Source: Streptomyces tibetensis | GTDB taxonomy: Bacteria > Actinomycetota > Actinomycetes > Streptomycetales > Streptomycetaceae | Assembly (NCBI RefSeq): GCF_007655005.1 | Contig: NZ_SZVW01000016.1 | Span: 124,001-188,000 of the forward strand | Reading direction: 5' to 3' | Length of the DNA stretch: 64,000 nt | Part shown: one piece after another, positions 17,745 to 25,599 of the stretch | Numbering within the stretch: position 1 is the stretch's first letter | Layout of the letters: each line of letters starts with the position of its first letter | Notes under the pieces: model-generated | The model's input: the letters and a program-made list of their open reading frames with translations, nothing else | What the model was told of the DNA's origin: nothing | The model's database searches: none | Position numbers and translations under genes: made by a program

Positions 17745-18327
17745 AGGCGTTGGCCGCCCCGTAATGCAGGCCTTCCTCTCGCGGAAGCAGATATCCGATC
17801 GAGCGCTCCTCCGGCAGTCTGCCCGCAAGCGTTGCCGCATCGGTGCATCCGGAGACTTCCCAGCCGATCACGCCGAGGCTGAAGCGCACCCGATCGAAGA
17901 CCGCCGTCCCGATGGCCGCGAGCCAGTCGTCCATGACGGCAGACCTGAAGAACGGCCGGCCGTCCCAGTGGGCGATCCCCGCGTTGTCCAGTGCACCATC
18001 GGGGATGTAGAAGTCCAGCCAGTCGCTGCTGTCGTCACCTCCGCGGATCGCCACGCAACCGCACACGGACAGTTGACCGGTGGGCAAGCGCACCTGACCG
18101 TGAAGGTGGCCGTACTCCGTGAGGGAGGCAACCGTGCACGGCACGGGCTCCTGCTCCTCGGGCTCACGATCGGTGAACGCGAACGAACCCCGCACCTCCG
18201 CTGCCGACCACACAGCGCTCAAAAGCGCCTGTATGTCGGCGTCAGCAGTTGATCCGACCTCGATGGCCAGTTCGTAGTAACCGCCGGACCAGTTCGACTG
18301 ATCACGGAATGCAGCAGGATTCGACAT
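17743..18327 (-). CDS. Hypothetical protein, last gene of the polysaccharide region
   Basis: ATG 18327 gives 194 residues beginning MSNPAAFRDQSNWSGGYYEL. The text is well-formed soluble protein with strands such as GYYELAIEVGS and WLDFYIPDGAL and paired aromatic and acidic residues; no signal peptide or membrane helix. I do not recognise a family. The reading frame remains open to 18522, but the upstream part is antisense to the GH114 gene and not credible. It lies 20 bp downstream of the GH114 lipoprotein in the same direction, so it could be cotranscribed, although nothing ties it to sugar metabolism. Confidence 0.6.
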   Translation of the reverse strand: MSNPAAFRDQSNWSGGYYELAIEVGSTADADIQALLSAVWSAAEVRGSFAFTDREPEEQEPVPCTVASLTEYGHLHGQVRLPTGQLSVCGCVAIRGGDDSSDWLDFYIPDGALDNAGIAHWDGRPFFRSAVMDDWLAAIGTAVFDRVRFSLGVIGWEVSGCTDAATLAGRLPEERSIGYLLPREEGLHYGAANA

Positions 18328-18347
18328 GGTCTGATCATGCAACACGC

Positions 18348-19169
18348 TCAGCAGGAGCTCCGCCACACCCCGAGTTCCGGTTTCTTCCGCATCGACGACA
18401 ACCCCAGTCGACGGGACTCCGCACAGAAAGCGCTCCGCGGCTCCGCGTACTCGACGTGGAACACCGCCTTGCCCGCCGCGATGAACGGGGAGAGTTCGCC
18501 GCACTCGTCGTACTGGGCGCACTCCTCGTTGACCGCGAAGTCGAAATCGCCCACGAGCTGAGGAATCTGGGGGAGGTCGTTCTTCAGTCCCACCGACATC
18601 CCTCGCTCATGGGCGAGGTCCGCGATCATCCGGTTGTACCTGAGCTGATCGCGTGCGGTCAGCGGGAAGCCGGTGTCATTTCCGTAGCCCTCCACCAGAT
18701 CGGGTTCCACCGCGTCGAAGCCCTTGTCGCGGCACATGTCGAAACGGCGTTCCATGACCGGTCGCAGAGTGGTCAGCTGCCGGATGTCCAGCCACCGCTC
18801 GCCCGACCATCCGTTGGGCTTGCCGAGCACCGAGCGCGGGAAGGCGTCCCGGTCCGGCCGGAAGTCCTCCCACGCGCCGACGTTGACGTAGCAGATGACC
18901 TTCCTTCCCGCGCGGTGCAGCCGGGCCACGTCCGTCGCGGAGTTCTCGAAGCCGTCGATGTCGTAGACGGGCACGTCGGCCGACGCGTCGACCCTGCCGT
19001 CGAGTTGCCACTGCCAGGTCAGGCCCGGACGGGGCTTCCACACGGCCCGAGCGGGTGACGCCGTGCCGTGCCCGCCGGCGGGCCGCTCGGCGCTGCCGGA
19101 ACAGCCCGTCAGCGCCGCGGCCGTCACAGCGGCCAGCAGAGCCGCGCACCACAGCGCCGGCCTGCTCAT
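18348..19169 (-). CDS. GH114-family lipoprotein, endo-alpha-1,4-polygalactosaminidase-like
   Basis: A 273-residue lipoprotein. The signal sequence MSRPALWCAALLAAVTAAAL ends in the lipobox LTGC, so it should be anchored outside the membrane. The GH114 barrel follows: WQWQLDG, VPVYDIDGFEN, KVICYVNVGAWEDFRPD, the acidic site FDAVEPDLVEGY and VNEECAQYDEC. Characterised GH114 enzymes (bacterial polygalactosaminidase, Aspergillus Ega3) cut alpha-1,4-galactosamine polymers. Its ATG overlaps the TGA of the spherulin-4-like gene (ATGA, 19166-19169), so the two are translationally coupled. In the cluster it is the likely trimming or release hydrolase. A frame open further upstream is antisense noise. 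Confidence 0.85.
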   Translation of the reverse strand: MSRPALWCAALLAAVTAAALTGCSGSAERPAGGHGTASPARAVWKPRPGLTWQWQLDGRVDASADVPVYDIDGFENSATDVARLHRAGRKVICYVNVGAWEDFRPDRDAFPRSVLGKPNGWSGERWLDIRQLTTLRPVMERRFDMCRDKGFDAVEPDLVEGYGNDTGFPLTARDQLRYNRMIADLAHERGMSVGLKNDLPQIPQLVGDFDFAVNEECAQYDECGELSPFIAAGKAVFHVEYAEPRSAFCAESRRLGLSSMRKKPELGVWRSSC

Positions 19170-19828
19170 CGCGCCACCCCGGTGAGCGCGGGTGTCAACC
19201 GGTCCCAGGGGTTGGGGGGTTCGCCGGTCACCGGACCGCAGACCGCCGCTCCGCGTTCGTGCGCGGTGCGGACGGCGAGGGGCACGAGGGCCTCGGGCAC
19301 GCCGTAGACGAGGTGGCACAGCCGCTCGGGTGGATGCCGTGCTGCCCAGGCCGGCCGGCTGAAGGCCGAGACGTACGTCGACCAGTGGCCCTCGAAGGTG
19401 ACGGTCAGGTCGGCGAGGCGGGCGTACCCCGGCGCCGGATGGACCCCGGGGTTGAGGACGACCGTCCCCACACCCAGCTTGCGCACCGCCCGCACCAGCC
19501 TGCGGCAGGCCGGCAGTCCGTCCGCGGTCGCCGTCACCCGGTCCAGGAAGCAGCCGTCCGCCTCGTACCACTCCCGATGCCGCCGGACGTCCTCGGCGAC
19601 GGCCGAGGGCTCGCGCACCCCGTAGTCGGTGTCGACGTAGCCGAGCAGCCGAGCCCCCGCGGCCCGCAGCGCACCAGCCGCCGCGGTGAACGCCGGGTCG
19701 GGCGCCTCGCCCGGCCCGCTCGCCGGGTTGAGTACGACACCGTAGGTGCGGGTCGCCGCGGTGATCAGCCGGTGCCAGGCCCCCGGGTCCTCGGCCGGAT
19801 GGACGTACAGCGGGATCAGCAGGGTCAC
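19166..19828 (-). CDS. Spherulation-specific family 4 (spherulin 4 / Sph3-like) glycosidase
   Basis: A 220-residue barrel protein of the spherulin-4 family: VTLLIPLYVHPAEDPGAWHR at the start, VVLNPASGPG, GYVDTDYG, a WYEADGCFLDRV segment holding acidic active-site candidates, and VVLNPGVHPAPGY. Family members include Aspergillus Sph3 (GH135), an endo-alpha-1,4-N-acetylgalactosaminidase needed for galactosaminogalactan synthesis. No signal peptide is visible, unlike its neighbour, so it may be cytosolic or exported another way. GTG 19828 overlaps the TGA of the upstream SDR gene (GTGA), and its own stop overlaps the GH114 start, so three genes are coupled. An in-frame ATG seven codons upstream is possible but less well placed. 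Confidence 0.82.
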   Translation of the reverse strand: MTLLIPLYVHPAEDPGAWHRLITAATRTYGVVLNPASGPGEAPDPAFTAAAGALRAAGARLLGYVDTDYGVREPSAVAEDVRRHREWYEADGCFLDRVTATADGLPACRRLVRAVRKLGVGTVVLNPGVHPAPGYARLADLTVTFEGHWSTYVSAFSRPAWAARHPPERLCHLVYGVPEALVPLAVRTAHERGAAVCGPVTGEPPNPWDRLTPALTGVAR

Positions 19829-20727
19829 GGCGTGCGCCCGCCTTCCCATAGGGTGCTCAGCGCGTCGTCGAGGGAGTGCGCGGGACGCCAGCCGAGGGCC
19901 CGCTCCGCGGCGGTGATGTCGCTGCACTGCCACGACACCTGCGCCGAGCGGGCCGAGCCCGCCGTGCTCGCCGCGCTCTCCTCGATCCGGCCCCGGAAGC
20001 CGGCCATCCCGGCCAGACGCCGGACCAGGTCGCGCACCGGGACGGCCCCGCCCCCGCCGATGTTGAGGACGGGCGGCAACGGGCCCGGCGCCGTGGCCGC
20101 GAGGACCGCGGCCCGTGCCACATCGCGTACGTCGACGAAGTCGCGGTAGGCGGACAGGTCGCCGAGCCGCAGTGCCGCCTGCGGGCCGGAGCCCGCCTCG
20201 CGCAGCAGTGCGGCGATCCGGCCGGGCAGTCCGGTGGGCGGAGCACCGGGCCCCACCGGATTGCCCACCCGCAGCACCACCGCGTCCAGGCCCGAGCTGC
20301 TCACCGCGACCGTGCCCGCGAGCTTGGTCGCACCGTAAGGTCCGACCGGGCGGGTGGGCGCCGACTCCGTCACCGGGACATCGGGCGTGCCCGGGCCGTA
20401 CTCGGCGGCCGAGCCCAGGTGCACCAGGCGGGCCGTGGGCGCGGCCTCGCGCAGGGCGGCGCACAGCACCGCGGGACCGCGGGTGTTGACCTCGGCGAGG
20501 GTGACGGCGTCACCGCCGGTCGCGCCCGCGCAGTTGACGACGGTGTCGGGCGCGGCCGACGCGAGGGTCTTCGCCAGCCGCTCCGGACGGACACGGGCCA
20601 GATCGACGTCGAAGTCGGCGGCCGGGGCCCGGCCACCACGGATCACCAGCGCGCCCGGCAGGGCGCGCAGCCGCTCGACGACGTGAGAACCGAGATAGCC
20701 GGTGAAGCCCAGGACGAGAATGCGCAT
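19825..20727 (-). CDS. NAD-dependent sugar epimerase/reductase (extended SDR)
   Basis: A 300-residue extended SDR. It has the Rossmann motif LVLGFTGYLGSH at the N-terminus, VNCAGATGGD, the catalytic region LGSAAEYGPG and PYGATKLAG (YxxxK), and YRDFVDVRDVARA, which is typical of NDP-sugar epimerases and reductases. It lies seven bases below the nucleotidyltransferase gene and overlaps the spherulin-4-like gene by GTGA. In this setting it probably epimerises or reduces the C4 keto group of an NDP-sugar made by the two upstream enzymes, or supplies a UDP-HexNAc epimer as Uge3 does in the fungal cluster. Which of these cannot be told by eye. Confidence 0.85.
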   Translation of the reverse strand: MRILVLGFTGYLGSHVVERLRALPGALVIRGGRAPAADFDVDLARVRPERLAKTLASAAPDTVVNCAGATGGDAVTLAEVNTRGPAVLCAALREAAPTARLVHLGSAAEYGPGTPDVPVTESAPTRPVGPYGATKLAGTVAVSSSGLDAVVLRVGNPVGPGAPPTGLPGRIAALLREAGSGPQAALRLGDLSAYRDFVDVRDVARAAVLAATAPGPLPPVLNIGGGGAVPVRDLVRRLAGMAGFRGRIEESAASTAGSARSAQVSWQCSDITAAERALGWRPAHSLDDALSTLWEGGRTP

Positions 20728-20734
20728 GACGTGC

Positions 20735-21448
20735 TCAGGCTCCCTTGAGCAGCAGCGACTTGCGGGTGGTGAACTCGGCGTTGGCCCGGTCGTAGTCGTC
20801 CGGGCGTCCGATGTCCAGCCAGTACCCGTCGAAGTCGTAGGCGTGCGGCTGGTTGTCGGTCTTCAGCAGGTCCAGCACCAACTCGTCGAAGCCGAGGGGG
20901 AGTCCGGCAGTGTAGCCGTCCAGGGTGCTGCGGGACAGGCCGTAGACGCCCATGGAGACGCGGTAGTCCATGCTCGGCTTCTCGGTGAACGCGACGACCT
21001 TGCTGGAGTCGGTGGTCAGCACCCCGAAGTCGATGTGCACCTTGCGGGCGTACGTGGCGATGGTCAGCGGGGCCCCGGACGTGCGGTGCCGGCGCAGGAC
21101 GTCGGCGTAGTCGAGGTCGGTGAGGACGTCGCCGTTCATCACCAGGAAGGTCTCGGGCAGCCGGTGGCGCAGGTTGAGCAGCGGTCCCATGGTGCCCAGC
21201 GGACTGTCCTCGGTGGCGTAGTCGACGGTCAGGCCCCACTGGGAGCCGTCGCCGACATAGGCGCGGATGATCTCGCCGAGGTGGCCGATGGCGATGGTGC
21301 AGCTGGTGAAGCCGGCCGTGGACAGCTGGCGCAGCACGATCTCCAGGATGGCGTGCTGGTCGCCGATGGGCACGAGCGGCTTGGGCAGCGCGGTGGTGTA
21401 CGGCCGCAGCCGGACGCCCTTGCCTCCCGCCAGGATCACTGCGTGCAT
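20735..21448 (-). CDS. Sugar-phosphate nucleotidyltransferase
   Basis: A 237-residue nucleotidyltransferase of the NTP_transferase family, opening MHAVILAGGKGVRLRPYTT (the GGxGxRL pyrophosphorylase signature) followed by LPKPLVPIGD. The metal and sugar site FLVMNGDVLTDLDY and VAFTEKPSMDYRVSMGVYG are conserved, and GYWLDIGRPDDYDRA closes the fold. Such enzymes couple a sugar 1-phosphate to a nucleoside triphosphate. AGGAG lies six bases upstream of ATG 21448. A nucleotidyltransferase next to a LegB-like dehydratase recalls the PtmE-LegB pair that makes GDP-sugar intermediates in legionaminic acid synthesis; the other legionaminic genes are absent. Confidence 0.88.
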   Translation of the reverse strand: MHAVILAGGKGVRLRPYTTALPKPLVPIGDQHAILEIVLRQLSTAGFTSCTIAIGHLGEIIRAYVGDGSQWGLTVDYATEDSPLGTMGPLLNLRHRLPETFLVMNGDVLTDLDYADVLRRHRTSGAPLTIATYARKVHIDFGVLTTDSSKVVAFTEKPSMDYRVSMGVYGLSRSTLDGYTAGLPLGFDELVLDLLKTDNQPHAYDFDGYWLDIGRPDDYDRANAEFTTRKSLLLKGA

Positions 21449-21516
21449 GGGGCTCCTCCTTCGTGAACGCTTCGTGGACGTGCGCAGACGTGACGGACGA
21501 GATCCGCTGTGCGGTG

Positions 21517-22518
21517 TCAGATGTTGTAGATGCCGGTCTTGTACCGTGCGAGATTGGCCGGGTCGCGGAAGAACTCCACGGTGGACGCCAGGCCTTCCTC
21601 CAGGGTGTGCGCGGGCCGCCAGCCGGTGGCAGCGCCGAGCCGGCTCGCGTCCGCGACCAGCCGCATCACCTCGGAGTTGGCGGGGCGGATGCGGGCGGTG
21701 TCCTCGCGGACGTCGAGGGCGGTGTCCATCACCTTGCCGATCAGCGCGACCAGGTCGCCCACCGAGATCTCCCCGCCGGTCCCGGCGTTGAAGGTACGGC
21801 CCACGACCCGCTCGGCGGGCGCGGTGCCGACGGCGAGGAAGGCCTGCGCGGTGTCCTTGACGAAGGTGAAGTCCCGGGTGGGGCGCAGGTCGCCGAGGGT
21901 GATCGTGCGTTCCCCCGCCGCGACCTGCCCGATGACGGTGGGGATGACCGCGCGCATCGATTGGCGCGGCCCGAAGGTGTTGAAGGGCCGCAGCGTGACG
22001 ACCGGGGTGTCGAAACTGGCGTGGTAGCTGTCGGCCAGCCGGTCTCCGCCCGCCTTCGAAGCGGCGTACGGCGACTGGGTGTTGATGGGGTGGTCTTCCG
22101 TGATGGGCACGGTCTGCGCGGTGCCGTACGTCTCGCTGGTGGAGGTGTGCACCAGCCGGGGCGTCCCCAGGGCGCGCACGGCTTCCAGCACGTTGAGGGT
22201 GCCGGTGACGTTGGTGTCCACGTAGCTGTGCGGCGCCTGGTAGGAGTAAGGGATCGCGATCAGGGCGGCCAGGTGGTAGGCGGTGTCGGCGCCATCGAGG
22301 AGACCGCGGACGGAACCGGGGTCCCGGACGTCCCCGAGGACGATCTCCACCTGGTCCAAGACGTCCGGGTGCAGGGTCTCCAGCCAGCCGTAGGAGGAGA
22401 AGGAGTTGTACTGGGCCATGGCCCGCACACGGTGTCCGGAGGCGACCAGAGCCTCGGTGAGGTGCGAGCCGATGAAGCCCTCGGCTCCGGTGACGGCGGC
22501 GAGCGGTGCGGAGGTCAA
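21517..22518 (-). CDS. LegB-like NDP-sugar 4,6-dehydratase
   Basis: A 333-residue extended SDR resembling LegB and GDP/UDP-HexNAc 4,6-dehydratases: VTGAEGFIGSHLTEALV, AQYNSFSSYGWLETL, HLAALIAIPYSYQAPHSYVD, the active-site strings TSTSETYGTAQ and YAASKAGGD (YxxxK), then LRPFNTFGPRQS and PTRDFTFVKDTA. Such enzymes oxidise C4 and remove the 6-hydroxyl of a nucleotide sugar to give a 4-keto-6-deoxy sugar. The most likely start is TTG 22518, with AGGG ten bases upstream; no ATG lies before the Rossmann motif. It sits between the membrane-protein gene (48 bp) and the nucleotidyltransferase gene (68 bp). Confidence 0.87.
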   Translation of the reverse strand: MTSAPLAAVTGAEGFIGSHLTEALVASGHRVRAMAQYNSFSSYGWLETLHPDVLDQVEIVLGDVRDPGSVRGLLDGADTAYHLAALIAIPYSYQAPHSYVDTNVTGTLNVLEAVRALGTPRLVHTSTSETYGTAQTVPITEDHPINTQSPYAASKAGGDRLADSYHASFDTPVVTLRPFNTFGPRQSMRAVIPTVIGQVAAGERTITLGDLRPTRDFTFVKDTAQAFLAVGTAPAERVVGRTFNAGTGGEISVGDLVALIGKVMDTALDVREDTARIRPANSEVMRLVADASRLGAATGWRPAHTLEEGLASTVEFFRDPANLARYKTGIYNI

Positions 22519-22566
22519 CTGGGTTGTCCCTTCGATGAGATGAACAAAGCGGGGGAGGAGCGGGGC

Positions 22567-23985
22567 TCAGGCGTGCGGTGCGGGCCGGCCGAGCAGCCAC
22601 AGTGCGCACGCCGACAGACACAGGGCGGCGGCGCCGCAGCCGAGCGGCAGGGCCAGGGCGGCGCCCGGTGGCAGACGGAACAGCACGACCGCTCCGGCCC
22701 CGCCGGCCGCCGTCAGGCAGATCCCGGCCGACGACCAGGCCGCCCCGAACGCCTGGAGCAGCAGCGCGGTCCACAGGACGGCGGCGAGCAGCAGCAGGGC
22801 GACCGGGTCGGCGCCGGTGAACAGGGCCGCGGGCAGCAGCGGCGCGAGATAGGCGAACAGGCAGAGGCCGAGGATGCCGGCCGAGCGCAGCAGGAAACCG
22901 GCAGGCGTGGCGGTGGCGCGCAGCGCGGCGACCGACAGTCCGCGGTAGCGGTACAGCAGCCACTCCGCGGGCCCCATGCTCAGCGTCAGCACGATCACCG
23001 CGTACGGCTCCTCACGCCCCTCCAGCAGTACCAGCACCCCGGCGGCCAGCCCGAACAGGCCGTACGGCAGTGACCACAGCAGACGCGGCCGAGTCGAGCC
23101 GGCGGCGGCCGGGACGGCGAGGGCGCCCCGCAGGACCCAGCCGGTGACGGCGAGGGTGGCGAGCAGCGCCAGCAGGGGCAGCCCGGCCCGCGCCACGGGG
23201 CCGGGCTCCCACCACGGCAGGACGGCCGCACCCCCGAGCAGCGGGCTGAGCGCCGCCAGCAGCAGCCGTTCCCGGCCCAGCACCAGCAGGACACCGGCGG
23301 CCGCCAGATACGCGGACTGCGCGGCCGCCACCAGGGTCACCGGTCCGCCGCCCGCGGGCAGCGCGGCGACCCCCGTGGCCACCACCGCTCCCACGGGCGC
23401 GCCAGCCAGGAGGGTACGGCCCGCCTCCCGGCGTCCGGCCGCCAACCGCAGATGCGCGCGGTGCCCGAGCGCCTGCCCCCACGCCCACGAGAGGAGTCCG
23501 GCCACGATCAGGGCGGGTGCGTACCCGCCGGCGTCCCACAGGGGCGCGGTCAGCAGGTAGGCGAGCCCCGGCAGGGCGAACAGCACACCCCGCAGCAGAC
23601 AGCGCACGGTGTCGGGGCGCCAGGGGTCGGCCGCCGGGGTGGGTTCGGGGAAGGTGCGCGGCACCCGCTCGAACAGGGCGGAGGCCAGGGAGAACAGGTT
23701 CGGGTGACCGTAGCGCTCGTTGGTGAGGGAGGCGGACATTCCCTCCGCCTCCAGCAGCGCGGCCACCTCGTAGGGGTGGACGGCGGGTCCTATGCGGTCG
23801 GCGAGTTCGGCGGCGAGCTCACTGACCGCCTGCTCGTCGGGGCCGCTGCGGGGGAGCCGGATGGCGAGCGTGGCGTCGTCCAGGGCCCACCGTGGCCGGC
23901 GGCGCGGCGGGCGGGTGCCGGCCAGCCGGATGGCCAGCGTGTCCTGTTCGGAGCCCCCGGGTTCGAGGGATATCGGCCCGCTCAC
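22567..23985 (-). CDS. Multispanning membrane protein of the polysaccharide cluster
   Basis: A 472-residue protein with a soluble N-terminal region of about 130 residues and about ten to twelve hydrophobic helices after it. The N-terminus repeats a short motif (DTLAIRLAGTRPP, then DATLAIRLPRSG), followed by a conserved-looking helix pair EVAALLEAEGMSASLTNERY. GTG 23985 overlaps the TGA of the PelF-like gene (GTGA). Position next to pelF and helix number suggest the role of PelG, the membrane transporter of Pel systems, but the sequence does not obviously match the MOP flippase family. I would call it a candidate polymer exporter or PelG analogue of unrecognised family. Confidence 0.7.
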   Translation of the reverse strand: MSGPISLEPGGSEQDTLAIRLAGTRPPRRRPRWALDDATLAIRLPRSGPDEQAVSELAAELADRIGPAVHPYEVAALLEAEGMSASLTNERYGHPNLFSLASALFERVPRTFPEPTPAADPWRPDTVRCLLRGVLFALPGLAYLLTAPLWDAGGYAPALIVAGLLSWAWGQALGHRAHLRLAAGRREAGRTLLAGAPVGAVVATGVAALPAGGGPVTLVAAAQSAYLAAAGVLLVLGRERLLLAALSPLLGGAAVLPWWEPGPVARAGLPLLALLATLAVTGWVLRGALAVPAAAGSTRPRLLWSLPYGLFGLAAGVLVLLEGREEPYAVIVLTLSMGPAEWLLYRYRGLSVAALRATATPAGFLLRSAGILGLCLFAYLAPLLPAALFTGADPVALLLLAAVLWTALLLQAFGAAWSSAGICLTAAGGAGAVVLFRLPPGAALALPLGCGAAALCLSACALWLLGRPAPHA

Positions 23986-25502
23986 AGGGCGAGGCTTCCG
24001 GTGCCGTGGACGGCCGGGGCGGTGATCCTTACCGTGGTGGTCATGGCCGGCGACTCCTGTTCGGGGTGGGCCAGTTCCACATAGACGGACCGAAACGTGT
24101 CAATGGTCTGCCGGAGGGTGAACTGCTCGATGACCCGCAGCCGGGCCGCCTCGCCCATGGCCCTGCGCCGATCGGCGTCGCCCAGCAGCTCCAGCGCTGC
24201 GCTCGCCATTGCCTGCGGATCGCGCGGAGGCACCACGAGCCCGGTGTCCCCGACGGCTTCGCGTACCCCGCCGACGTCGGTGGAGACGGTCGCCCGGCCG
24301 CAGGACATGGCCTCGATCAGGGTGAAGGGGAAGCCTTCGCTGATGCTGGAGAGCATCACGACGTTCCCGGCGGCGTAGGCGTCCTTGATGTCGTCGACGC
24401 GACCTTCGAAGGTGACGGCATCGGCGTGTCCGAGTTCGGCGGCCAGGGCTTCGCAGCGTTCGCGGTAGGCCTCTCCGCCCCGGGGCGTCCCACCGAACAA
24501 CCGCAGCCGTGCGTGCGGGAGCTCGGCCCGGACCAGGGCGAAGGCCCGGATGAGGGTCTCCAGGTCCTTGATGGGGTCGACGCGGCCCGCCCAGCTGAGG
24601 GTGGGGGTGTCCGGTTCGGGCCCTGCGGCCGGGAACGCGGCGGGGTCGACGCCGTTGTAGACGGTACGGATCGACTCCGGATCCGCGCCGCCCTCCTCCT
24701 CCCACAGCCGGTTGTAGCGGTTGCCGGGGGTGATCAGGGCGGCCCGGCGGTAGCTCTCCCGGGCGAGCAACCGGAAGAACCCGAGGATCACGGCCTTCAC
24801 CGGCCAGCGGTAGGGCGCGGTGCGGTACCCGAGGTAGCGCTCCCGCAGGTAGACGCCGTGCTCGGTCAACAGCAGCGGGACACCGTGGCGTTCGAGGGCG
24901 GCGAGGCCGGGCAGGACGGCGACCCCGCCGCTGACCGCGTGCGCGACCCCGGTCTCGGGGGCCGGGGCGGCCAGCGGGCGCAGGGCGTGTTCCAGCAGGG
25001 CGGTCGCGGTGAGCGCGTCGTGCAGGGTCGGCTGTGCCTCCCGCACGGCGATACCGGGACGGGTCCACAGTGCGGTGAGGATCGCGATCGCGCGGTCTGC
25101 GCGCAGGAAGGGGCTCAGCGTCCCGTCCGACGCGGCCTGTGCCAGCACGTACAGGGCGGGCGCGAACCCGTCCTCGGCGCGCGGATCGAGCAGCGCGGTC
25201 AGGAACCGCTCGTAGGCGGTGGCGAGCCGGTTGCGGGACCTGCCCCGGGGCGGGCGGCCCTCGGGCGGGGCGCCCCACATGGGGACCGACAGCACGCCGG
25301 TGACGTGCGCGGGCAGGTCCCATACGACCGGTTCACGTCCGGTGCCGGTGACGGCGATGACGTCGAAGGCGAGGTCGGGCATGCCCTGGACGAGCTGGTC
25401 GCACCAGACGCTGACGCCTCCGTGGCTGTGCGGGTAGGTGCCTTCGGTGAGCAGGGTGACGCGCGTTGCTCCGGCATGTCGCGCGCCCTGGGGAACGGGC
25501 AT
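23982..25502 (-). CDS. GT4 glycosyltransferase, PelF-like
   Basis: A 506-residue cytosolic GT-B glycosyltransferase. The PelF-type start is clear: VTLLTEGTYPHSHGGVSVWC (glycine-rich acceptor loop), then LLTEHGVYLRERYL, ALITPGNRYN, IRTVYNGVDP and the GT4 EX7E site SEGFPFTLIEAMSCGRATVS with TDVGGVREAV. PelF polymerises or transfers UDP-linked N-acetylgalactosamine in Pel synthesis. ATG 25502 is the plausible start, since the 64 upstream in-frame residues are proline-rich noise. It lies about 100 bp below the deacetylase gene and overlaps the membrane-protein gene by GTGA, indicating one operon. It is the only polymerising enzyme in the cluster. Confidence 0.9.
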   Translation of the reverse strand: MPVPQGARHAGATRVTLLTEGTYPHSHGGVSVWCDQLVQGMPDLAFDVIAVTGTGREPVVWDLPAHVTGVLSVPMWGAPPEGRPPRGRSRNRLATAYERFLTALLDPRAEDGFAPALYVLAQAASDGTLSPFLRADRAIAILTALWTRPGIAVREAQPTLHDALTATALLEHALRPLAAPAPETGVAHAVSGGVAVLPGLAALERHGVPLLLTEHGVYLRERYLGYRTAPYRWPVKAVILGFFRLLARESYRRAALITPGNRYNRLWEEEGGADPESIRTVYNGVDPAAFPAAGPEPDTPTLSWAGRVDPIKDLETLIRAFALVRAELPHARLRLFGGTPRGGEAYRERCEALAAELGHADAVTFEGRVDDIKDAYAAGNVVMLSSISEGFPFTLIEAMSCGRATVSTDVGGVREAVGDTGLVVPPRDPQAMASAALELLGDADRRRAMGEAARLRVIEQFTLRQTIDTFRSVYVELAHPEQESPAMTTTVRITAPAVHGTGSLAL

Positions 25503-25599
25503 CGGTGTGCTCCACGGCCGAGGAGTGGGGTGGTTCGGGCCGGTCCTGGCCGCTACGGAGCGGCCAGGACCTTCGGTCGGTATGGGGTGGAGGCGCCGT

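Noticed and set aside
18348..19571. Longer GH114 protein starting at 19571
   Set aside because: The extra N-terminal residues are antisense-like noise over the SSF4 gene; a lipoprotein signal starts at ATG 19169 and overlaps the upstream stop.
20735..22963. Very long minus frame spanning nucleotidyltransferase, dehydratase and membrane-protein genes
   Set aside because: Only the part from ATG 21448 reads as a known family; the upstream part is antisense-like Arg/Pro-rich text over two better-supported genes in another frame.
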